Shown here: piece after piece, positions 1 to 4,588 of the stretch
How the letters are laid out: each line of letters starts with the position of its first letter
Numbering within the stretch: the stretch's first letter is position 1
From: a virus
Virus record (IMG/VR): IMGVR_UViG_3300033985_000055
Span: 1-23,694 of that record
Direction: 5' to 3' (one strand)
DNA: 23,694 bases
Position numbers and translations under genes: made by a program
Notes under the pieces: generated by a model
The model's database searches: none
What the model saw: only the letters and a program-made list of their open reading frames with translations
What the model was told of the DNA's origin: nothing

Positions 1-1
1 C

Positions 2-472
2 TTGAAATATGGAATCAAAGAAAAGATTAAAAGGGCTAAGCCAACTGATAAGTTTACCATAGCTGACGTATTCTCCGACGAAGAAGCCTTAACTATGGTC
101 TTTGGTAATGAAGAAAGAAAGCTTGAGTGGTTTGAAGCAAACCTCACAGCTGAAGGCAAGAAAAAGATGCAGTATCCGTTAAAAGTATTGAAGAAAAAAG
201 CGTCACAGCTTTTAGATCAGCCACAAGTAATCATAGGAACAATACACAGCGTCAAGGGTGGTGAGGCTGACATAGTTTATGTGTTACCCGACCTTGCTAG
301 ACCACAAGTAAAAAAGTGGTACGGAGGTGATGACGATAGAGACTCACTTAGAAGGTTGTATTACGTTGCAGGCACAAGGGCCAGAGAAGAACTGGTATTG
401 TGTACGCCGTCGTTTGGCGTGCATGGCTTCCCTTTAATGGAGGGGTTAACGTGTCAGAAAAACTTATTGTAA
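2..472 (+). CDS. UvrD/Rep-type helicase, C-terminal end (5' truncated by window)
   Basis: The frame is open to the left edge, so only the last ~156 residues of a larger protein are present; the true start is outside the window. The fragment carries the end of a superfamily 1 helicase: a motif V-like segment (GTIHSVKGGEADIVYV, about residues 79-94) and a motif VI-like segment (YVAGTRAREELVL, about residues 121-133) with the arginine that contacts ATP. In the usual UvrD/Rep motif VI the Gly of AGTRA is more often V or M. The protein would unwind DNA with ATP during phage replication or recombination. Its end overlaps the next gene by 22 bases, a sign of translational coupling, and the nuclease that follows fits a replication/repair role. 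The superfamily is fairly certain; the exact phage role is inferred. Confidence 0.8.
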   Translation: MKYGIKEKIKRAKPTDKFTIADVFSDEEALTMVFGNEERKLEWFEANLTAEGKKKMQYPLKVLKKKASQLLDQPQVIIGTIHSVKGGEADIVYVLPDLARPQVKKWYGGDDDRDSLRRLYYVAGTRAREELVLCTPSFGVHGFPLMEGLTCQKNLL

Positions 473-789
473 AGAAAATACAGGAATGGTTTAAAGCTAA
501 GGGTGGTGTTTGTCATAAAGTGCATGGCGGGCCTATGTCAGCAGGGTTCCCTGACATTATAGGGTGTATACGGGGGCATACGTGGGTAGTAGAAGTTAAG
601 GTGCCAGGTGCTAAGCCAAGAGTACCCAAGGCTAAACGTAACGAAGCCCCGCAAGAAATGCAGGAGTGGTTGGCTAAGGGTGCCACAATGTTGCAGGCAA
701 AAACCTTGTATGACTGGCAGAATGCTGGGGCCGTAGCATTAGTTGCTACGAGCGTAGAAGACATGGAACAAAAATTTAAGGAGGGGTAA
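451..789 (+). CDS. VRR-NUC domain endonuclease (PD-(D/E)XK fold)
   Basis: A 112-residue protein that is almost wholly a VRR-NUC domain. The GFPDII segment (about residues 33-38) and EVKVPG (about residues 49-54) form the PD...E-x-K catalytic core, where the acidic residues bind the metal and cleave DNA, and a C-terminal helix carries a conserved QxxW-like pattern. I chose the GTG at 451 because GGAGGGG sits just upstream; the frame stays open back to an ATG at 400 with no good ribosome binding site. Single-domain VRR-NUC proteins are typical of phage replication regions next to a helicase, where they probably act as structure-specific nucleases. The stop lies two bases before the next start codon, so the genes form one operon. 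Family assignment is secure; the substrate is not known. Confidence 0.88.
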   Translation: MSEKLIVKKIQEWFKAKGGVCHKVHGGPMSAGFPDIIGCIRGHTWVVEVKVPGAKPRVPKAKRNEAPQEMQEWLAKGATMLQAKTLYDWQNAGAVALVATSVEDMEQKFKEG

Positions 790-791
790 AT

Positions 792-1016
792 ATGATAGAT
801 TTGAAGAAAGATTTAACTGCAAAGGAATGGACGATAATTAAACTAAAGGCACAGGGCAAGACAGCTAAGGAGATAGGTGAAATCTTAGATCGAAGCCCTA
901 AGACAATTAAAAATAGACTACTTACTATCTACAAAAAACTTGAGGTAAGCGGAACTATTGAGATGTTAAAGAAACTTCATGATGAGTACGGGGTCGACGT
1001 GTGGGACTTGGAGTGA
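792..1016 (+). CDS. LuxR/GerE-type helix-turn-helix protein
   Basis: A 74-residue protein consisting of little more than a LuxR/GerE-like (sigma region 4-like) DNA-binding domain at about residues 8-60. The pattern LTAKEWTIIKLKAQGKTAKE followed by IGEILDRSPKTIKNRLLTIY matches the family, including the TIKN recognition helix and the trailing KKLEV. There is no receiver or sensing domain. A strong AAGGAGGGG precedes the ATG. Stand-alone proteins of this kind often sit at the end of the early region of Gram-positive-type phages, where ArpU-like or sigma-like factors switch on late genes. Here it lies upstream of the terminator that faces the late operon, so a role as late-gene activator is a reasonable inference. 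No operator is visible within the window. Confidence 0.75.
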   Translation: MIDLKKDLTAKEWTIIKLKAQGKTAKEIGEILDRSPKTIKNRLLTIYKKLEVSGTIEMLKKLHDEYGVDVWDLE

Positions 1017-1021
1017 GGTAA

Positions 1022-1477
1022 ATGTCCAAGTATGTTAAAAAACATACAAGGAGCAAAAATTGGACGCAGGAAGAATATGACACAGTCTTACAAATGGACT
1101 TAGAAGGGTATACACAACAGGAGATAGCCGATCATATTGGTCGTACAAAGTCATCTGTTAAGTCTAAGATGTACACACTCCAATATAGGATGGACAAAGC
1201 TGCGATAACAAAGGACCATAGATTTGAACCAGGGGCTGTGTATTTAATTAGCGAAAACGAGACCCCACAATATGTAGCATTCTTGCCTAACAAGTTTATA
1301 TATGAGGGCAAAATACAAGGTAGGAAGGAGAAGTATATATTTAGAAGTATTAATGGTGAGTACTTACTCACATTCACTGATGCTCAATTTGGTGGGTACA
1401 GATTTGAGAAGGAGGGGGAGGATTATGCCGAAAGGATACGAGAAAATGCGGAACGCAATAAAGGAGGATCTGATTAA
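1022..1477 (+). CDS. Myb/SANT-like helix-turn-helix DNA-binding protein
   Basis: A 151-residue protein. Residues ~13-57 form a three-helix Myb/SANT-like or GcrA-like homeodomain fold: NWTQEEYDTVLQMDLEGYTQ, then QEIADHIGRTKSSVKSKM, which is the recognition helix pattern. The C-terminal two-thirds is rich in predicted beta strands and aromatic residues (PQYVAF, KFIYEG, GEYLLTF, GGYRFE) and is not a family I can name; it may bind a ligand or partner. The gene starts five bases after the stop of the preceding HTH gene, with GGAGTGAGG as ribosome binding site, and its end overlaps the next gene by 53 bases. Two DNA-binding proteins in a row suggest a small regulatory module. Phage proteins of this type are also found near terminase genes, which is the main alternative role. 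Confidence 0.6.
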   Translation: MSKYVKKHTRSKNWTQEEYDTVLQMDLEGYTQQEIADHIGRTKSSVKSKMYTLQYRMDKAAITKDHRFEPGAVYLISENETPQYVAFLPNKFIYEGKIQGRKEKYIFRSINGEYLLTFTDAQFGGYRFEKEGEDYAERIRENAERNKGGSD

Positions 1478-1589
1478 AAAAGGAATGTCACGGGAGAAAG
1501 CAGACAAAGAAGCCAAAAGAATTGCTGCTGCTACGTGGAACAAAAAACATCCTGATAATCCCGTCCCCAGGAAGCACAAGAAAAAATAA
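1425..1589 (+). CDS. Small basic phage protein, function unknown
   Basis: A 54-residue, strongly basic protein (MPKGYEKMRNAIKEDLIKKG at the N-terminus, PRKHKKK at the C-terminus). The pattern KKGMSREKADKEAKRIAAATWN is a helix-turn-helix-like helical pair common in short phage proteins that lack an assigned function. The start ATG at 1425 has AAGGAGGGGGA just upstream, which strongly supports this start although the frame is open further back to 1302. It begins inside the preceding gene and runs in another frame for 53 bases. Its stop codon is part of the terminator stem that ends the plus-strand unit. Nucleic-acid binding is plausible from its charge, but nothing more can be said. Confidence 0.6.
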   Translation: MPKGYEKMRNAIKEDLIKKGMSREKADKEAKRIAAATWNKKHPDNPVPRKHKKK

Positions 1590-1620
1590 ATAAGTGGGGT
1601 CATAATGACCCCACTTATTT
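1588..1620. terminator. Bidirectional intrinsic terminator between converging operons
   Basis: A perfect 15-bp inverted repeat (AAATAAGTGGGGTCA, loop TAA, TGACCCCACTTATTT) lies exactly where the plus-strand unit and the minus-strand late operon meet. Read on the minus strand, the GTGGGGTCA stem is followed by TTATTTATTTTTTC, a good U-tract; on the plus strand the tail TTATTT is shorter. The stem overlaps the last two bases of the stop codon at 1587-1589 on the plus strand and part of the stop at 1619-1621 on the minus strand. It should end transcription from both sides and prevent antisense read-through. Confidence 0.88.
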
Positions 1621-1717
1621 ACATTGCTAACAAAACTATCGCCATAACCACAATTAATGCTGCAATAAAAACTGCTTGTTTACCACTAAGAGTTATTTTC
1701 TTTTTATCTTCAGACAT
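1619..1717 (-). CDS. 32-residue single-pass membrane peptide
   Basis: A short open frame with a charged N-terminus (MSEDKKKITLSGKQ) and a hydrophobic segment of about 17 residues (AVFIAALIVVMAIVLLA) ending almost at the C-terminus. AAGGAGGTG lies 6-7 bases upstream of the ATG and overlaps the stop codon of the preceding gene, so translation is well supported despite the small size. It is the last gene of the late operon and its stop codon lies in the terminator stem. The topology suggests a small inner-membrane peptide with its charged end in the cytoplasm. Its position after the lysis genes suggests a holin regulator, an accessory holin or a superinfection-exclusion peptide; none of these can be told apart from sequence. 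Confidence 0.65.
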   Translation of the reverse strand: MSEDKKKITLSGKQAVFIAALIVVMAIVLLAM

Positions 1718-1729
1718 AATAACACCTCC

Positions 1730-2164
1730 TTAGTCAATTATTAATCCCACACTTACCCCTATTATAAAGCCTAGAGTGCCACCCTTAGCAAGACCTCTAT
1801 TATACGACCTAGATAATTCTTTATTCATATTATCCTGCAGTGTTTGCAGGTTTTCTTCCACGATAGATACCTGGTATTCAAGTTCAAGATTTGTTTTGTT
1901 TGCTTCGATCATAGCTTCTCGTAGCTGTTGTTCTATCGTGGCTACCCTGTATCTCATGGTTTCTAACTCTTCATGTTCTGCCATAGCTCCCGTGAGTGCT
2001 GTTCTGCCCCAATCCCACGGAGCTGCCATCAATGGTTCAGTTACCACATATCCTGGGAGCAGCTTTCTCCACCCCTCACTCCACTCGCTCGACCATGAGG
2101 GCGGAATATTCATTAGCAATATTAAGGAAGTCATCATCAGAAATATACTTAATTTCTTCAACAC
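1730..2164 (-). CDS. Signal-peptide coiled-coil protein in spanin position
   Basis: About 144 residues. The N-terminus (MLKKLSIFLMMTSLILLMN) is a typical signal peptide with possible cleavage near PPSWSS. A Trp-rich stretch follows, then a coiled coil (about residues 65-120, heptad-like MRYRVATIEQQLREAMIEAN) and a C-terminal hydrophobic Gly-rich segment (TLGFIIGVSVGLII). The start is uncertain: the GTG at 2164 has AGGTGA five bases upstream, but a GTG at 2173 is in frame. It begins inside the end of the i-spanin-like gene in another frame, as Rz1-type o-spanins do, but it contains no cysteine and so cannot be a lipoprotein. It may be a non-lipidated partner of the i-spanin, or an unrelated envelope protein. 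Function unproven. Confidence 0.55.
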   Translation of the reverse strand: MLKKLSIFLMMTSLILLMNIPPSWSSEWSEGWRKLLPGYVVTEPLMAAPWDWGRTALTGAMAEHEELETMRYRVATIEQQLREAMIEANKTNLELEYQVSIVEENLQTLQDNMNKELSRSYNRGLAKGGTLGFIIGVSVGLIID

Positions 2165-2393
2165 GCTTATCACCTGCCTTTTTGGCCATGCGTGTTACGT
2201 CTTGTAATTTTTGTGTTATTTCATCTATTTTTTGTAGGGCATCTTGATTCTCACGTAATGCTTGCTTAGTTTCTTCGATTGTTTCTTGAGCTTTAATTAG
2301 CGCTTTTTGAGTTGAGGTATGGTTGTACCACAAGAAGATGGCACTAAATAAAATAACAGCAATCAAAATAAGCCAAAACCACTTAGAACTCAT
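2076..2393 (-). CDS. Rz-like i-spanin candidate
   Basis: A 105-residue protein with an N-terminal membrane anchor (WFWLILIAVILFSAIFLWY, about residues 5-23) followed by a long, charged, mostly helical periplasmic region (about residues 28-85, AQETIEETKQALRENQDALQ) and a short tail. This is the architecture of an inner-membrane spanin (Rz), which works with an outer-membrane partner to fuse or disrupt the outer membrane after the peptidoglycan is cut. GGGAGGAAGGTGA precedes the ATG, which overlaps the stop of the holin-like gene in an ATGA arrangement. The next gene starts inside its 3' end, as in Rz/Rz1 pairs. Assignment rests on topology, length and position in a lysis cassette, not on a recognised motif. 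If right, the host has an outer membrane. Confidence 0.65.
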   Translation of the reverse strand: MSSKWFWLILIAVILFSAIFLWYNHTSTQKALIKAQETIEETKQALRENQDALQKIDEITQKLQDVTRMAKKAGDKRVEEIKYISDDDFLNIANEYSALMVERVE

Positions 2394-2623
2394 GAGTTCA
2401 CCTTCCTCCCTGCGGTAGTGTCTATTTTATGTTCGTACGATGACTTGCCAAAGTACCCCACAATAATGGTACTTCCAAGCCACTTGAGCAAGTCCGCCGA
2501 TCGTTCAGTCAGTGGACATAATGACGTGACATCGAGCACTATAAGGACGCAAGTGAATATGGTAAAGCATAATGCTATAAGCTTTGTAAGTGGTAGCTTC
2601 CTTATCTTGTCATTAAACGGCAT
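2390..2623 (-). CDS. Holin-like membrane protein, two transmembrane segments
   Basis: A 77-residue protein with two likely membrane helices: about residues 14-34 (TKLIALCFTIFTCVLIVLDV) and about 46-60 (LLKWLGSTIIVGYFG), short polar ends and a basic C-terminus. This is the form of a class II holin, which makes the inner-membrane lesion that releases or activates the endolysin. I prefer the ATG at 2623 over the in-frame GTG at 2632 because AGGTGA lies five bases upstream. Its start follows the stop of the XhlA-like gene by one base, and its end overlaps the i-spanin start by four bases, so the cassette is translationally coupled. The family is not recognised beyond topology. Confidence 0.65.
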   Translation of the reverse strand: MPFNDKIRKLPLTKLIALCFTIFTCVLIVLDVTSLCPLTERSADLLKWLGSTIIVGYFGKSSYEHKIDTTAGRKVNS

Positions 2624-2624
2624 C

Positions 2625-2987
2625 CTATTCACCTAACGACTTCAATACGACAGTTATGATAGTTGCAACGAGTCCTCCCACACCGCCAGCAGCGGCCACC
2701 ATGCCCGTGAGCTTGGAGTTGCTCATACTAACCTTCCACAACTTTTCTGGTACGTCTCTCAGTGCCCCAAGCTCACCCTCTACAGTTCTAATTCTCATCT
2801 CGTGATTTTCTATAGTCTTTTCATATCGATTGAATTGATATTCACGTTCTGACATCTGCGTTTCTATCTTTGTGAGTCTATCGTAGATGCGGCCAAATGA
2901 AGTTCTATTTTCGTCGCTTAACGTTTGTACCTGCTTCGATAAATCGTTCAATGCTTCCCTCAAAGCTTCAATTTCTGTCATTGTCAT
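2625..2987 (-). CDS. XhlA-like coiled-coil protein with C-terminal membrane helix
   Basis: A 120-residue protein with a long N-terminal coiled coil (about residues 5-80; LSKQVQTLSDENRTSFGRIY, then EKTIENHEMRIRTVEGELGA) and one Gly/Ala-rich membrane segment near the C-terminus (about 95-116, ending VATIITVVLKSLGE). This is the arrangement of XhlA-type haemolysin/holin-associated proteins, which sit on the inner membrane and help the holin during lysis. It lies directly between the endolysin gene and a second, two-helix holin candidate. The ATG at 2987 has GGTGGA upstream; an ATG two codons further in is equally usable. Family membership is a judgement from topology and context. Confidence 0.6.
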   Translation of the reverse strand: MTMTEIEALREALNDLSKQVQTLSDENRTSFGRIYDRLTKIETQMSEREYQFNRYEKTIENHEMRIRTVEGELGALRDVPEKLWKVSMSNSKLTGMVAAAGGVGGLVATIITVVLKSLGE

Positions 2988-3002
2988 CGTTCCACCGTCC
3001 TT

Positions 3003-3578
3003 TCAAAGGCCTGCTTGGCTTTTTAGTTTAAACACTCGATTAAGCCAACCTTTCAAAAACTTTTCTTGTGACTTATTGTTCAGCACTATAGATAAATATA
3101 GCTCAACTCTATTCATTAGCACATCGATGCAAAGATAACGGATATTTGATTTGTTATGTGAACCAGGAGCATCTTGTAATCCAGCATAGTCGTTAACTGC
3201 TCGAAGGGTTAACGGGCCAATAATACCGTCGACCTTTAGTTCGGTGTAAGGTAATAGTGTATTTAAGGATTTTTGTAGTAATTTAACTGCTGCATTTGGG
3301 CCGTGATTAACGGCTGAGTCAAATAGGATTAAGTCTAAAGGATGAGGTAAGCTGTCGGCTTGTATGGCATCCCAATAACCTTTTCTGTATATTATTTTAG
3401 CGTGTTCTATCTTTATGTTTTGAATTGTGACGTTGAACGGTATCCATCCTTTAGTTTTTGCTGAATTTAGTGTGCTAGCGGTGATACCATAGTTGGTTTC
3501 ACCGCCTTTGTCGGCTGGGTCGTTAACATAGCCACCTTCAAACCCAAGCACTATTTTGAATGCATCATCAAATCTCAT
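3003..3578 (-). CDS. Endolysin, GH108 muramidase with peptidoglycan-binding C-terminus
   Basis: A 191-residue cytoplasmic lysozyme-type enzyme. The N-terminus has the glycoside hydrolase family 108 signature: FEGGY with the catalytic glutamate at about residue 14, then NDPADKGGETNYGIT (about 19-33). The C-terminal part contains LKVDGIIGPLTLRAVNDY, matching the DG-x-x-G-x-x-T motif of the PG_binding_3 domain that usually accompanies GH108. It would hydrolyse the MurNAc-GlcNAc bond of peptidoglycan once the holin has opened the membrane; there is no signal peptide. I chose the ATG at 3578 because homologous proteins start just before the FD-x-AF segment; a GTG at 3587 is in frame. It follows the preceding stop by two bases and starts the lysis cassette. 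Confidence 0.9.
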   Translation of the reverse strand: MRFDDAFKIVLGFEGGYVNDPADKGGETNYGITASTLNSAKTKGWIPFNVTIQNIKIEHAKIIYRKGYWDAIQADSLPHPLDLILFDSAVNHGPNAAVKLLQKSLNTLLPYTELKVDGIIGPLTLRAVNDYAGLQDAPGSHNKSNIRYLCIDVLMNRVELYLSIVLNNKSQEKFLKGWLNRVFKLKSQAGL

Positions 3579-3580
3579 AT

Positions 3581-3976
3581 CTACCACTCTATTTCATTCA
3601 GTTCATCTATTGTTGTTGCTGCTTCGACTAGCGCTTGGAGGTTTTTCTCTTTCTGGTATAAGCCCTGCAGAAATGTTTGGAATTCATTATACAATGCTAT
3701 GAAGTCTGAAGCTGTCATCTCAAGCCATCCTGTTTTTGTTTTCCACGTTACGGTAAAATTAGGATCGCTTAAACTTGCCATGTATGCTTGGAATACCCTG
3801 TCTTGAGACTCACGGTCACTGTGAAATTCATGACCTTTATAGATATATCCTCCTGTTTCCTCTTGCCAACGAACATTGGCTAATTCTGCTATTTTCTCAG
3901 CCTTAAATTGTTCAAGATTTAGAACCCACTTCTTACCGTCCCATACATGGTTCGGGCTAGGCTGTCTCGGTATCAT
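3581..3976 (-). CDS. DUF4376-like tail-fibre-associated protein
   Basis: A 131-residue protein beginning PRQPSPNHVWDGKKWVL and ending in a helical region (ALVEAATTIDELNEIEW). The middle part has the pattern ETGGYIYKGHEFHSDRESQD (about residues 41-60) and TGWLEMTASDFIALYNEF. This is the arrangement of the DUF4376 domain often found at the end of phage tail-fibre loci, sometimes fused to fibres and sometimes separate as here; it is thought to be a virion or fibre-assembly component. The ATG has GGAGGCGA upstream and lies 20 bases inside the preceding gene. The domain match is fairly strong; its function is not established. Confidence 0.7.
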   Translation of the reverse strand: MIPRQPSPNHVWDGKKWVLNLEQFKAEKIAELANVRWQEETGGYIYKGHEFHSDRESQDRVFQAYMASLSDPNFTVTWKTKTGWLEMTASDFIALYNEFQTFLQGLYQKEKNLQALVEAATTIDELNEIEW

Positions 3977-4259
3977 TTATCATCGCCTCCGCTTCTTCTG
4001 TGGTAATACCAAGTCTTGCGAGCTTACAGCCAGGGTCGAATCCCCATGTAAGATGGTAACGATCGCCATTCTCGTCAACTCTGACACAGTGGGTAGTGTC
4101 TTCCACCCCAATATCACCATCATTAAGCCTTACAGGGTTGATCCAGTTCTCACTCTCCTCGATACACTTTTGTAAGAATGCTTTTGTTTCTTCTGGATAC
4201 ATGTTTAGTAAAACTTCAACATCTTGTTTTGTGTTAATATGTTTGGGGAATCCCCTCAA
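3957..4259 (-). CDS. Hypothetical protein in tail-fibre locus
   Basis: About 100 residues, acidic. The first part looks helical (INTKQDVEVLLNMYPEETKA, then FLQKCIEESENW), the middle strand-rich (CVRVDENGDRYHLTWGFDPG) and the end helical (TTEEAEAMI). I do not recognise the family. The TTG at 4259 is preceded by GGGGGTG at good spacing; an in-frame GTG at 4268 has no ribosome binding site. It lies between the candidate DGR accessory gene and the DUF4376-like gene and overlaps the latter by 20 bases, so it belongs to the same operon. A fibre chaperone or minor virion role is possible from position only. Confidence 0.55.
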   Translation of the reverse strand: MRGFPKHINTKQDVEVLLNMYPEETKAFLQKCIEESENWINPVRLNDGDIGVEDTTHCVRVDENGDRYHLTWGFDPGCKLARLGITTEEAEAMINDTETA

Positions 4260-4271
4260 AATAAACACCCC

Positions 4272-4562
4272 CTAGGTTAATGTATAATATCTATCAATCT
4301 TTTGTATTGTAGCAATAAATGGTAAATGATCCTGATATTTCTCCATCTGTTCCAACAATACAACAGATCCAGTAAAAAGTACATACTTCTTGTCATCAAG
4401 AACAACTTGTAATGTTAAACATTTCGGCCCACTTTTAGGGTATTTACTTTCTTTGATTTTGTACCCAGTTATAATCAATTCTTTGTTAAGTATATCGTCA
4501 ATACGAATTTTGTTCCCATCCAAGGGGCCAGATTCCTCAGCAAATTCACTAAATCGTTTCAT
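4272..4562 (-). CDS. Small OB-fold-like protein, possible DGR accessory
   Basis: A 96-residue protein (MKRFSEFAEESGPLDGNKIR at the start, IQKIDRYYTLT at the end). Alternating strand-like segments (ELIITGYKIKES, CLTLQVVLDDKKYVLFTGSV) and a helix (VLLEQMEKY) suggest a small beta-barrel of the OB-fold, nucleic-acid-binding type. From memory, proteins of this kind occur in phages next to genes for DGR variable proteins, but I cannot confirm this here. It begins 26 bases after the stop of the variable fibre protein, in the place where an accessory gene is often found in DGR cassettes. No clear ribosome binding site precedes the ATG; the frame is open further upstream through the end of the fibre gene, but that part has no homology-like character. 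Function is inferred from context. Confidence 0.65.
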   Translation of the reverse strand: MKRFSEFAEESGPLDGNKIRIDDILNKELIITGYKIKESKYPKSGPKCLTLQVVLDDKKYVLFTGSVVLLEQMEKYQDHLPFIATIQKIDRYYTLT

Positions 4563-4588
4563 TAAAACCAAAACATTAAATTTAAATA

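Noticed and set aside
1776-2207. Plus-strand open frame of 143 codons opposite the spanin-position genes
   Set aside because: It is Ser/Cys-rich nonsense-like sequence antisense to coupled genes with good ribosome binding sites; no start signal.
3003-4259. Search for a reverse transcriptase or template repeat after the variable fibre gene
   Set aside because: All frames here are accounted for by an endolysin, a DUF4376-like protein and a small unknown; none has polymerase motifs and no stretch resembles the variable region.
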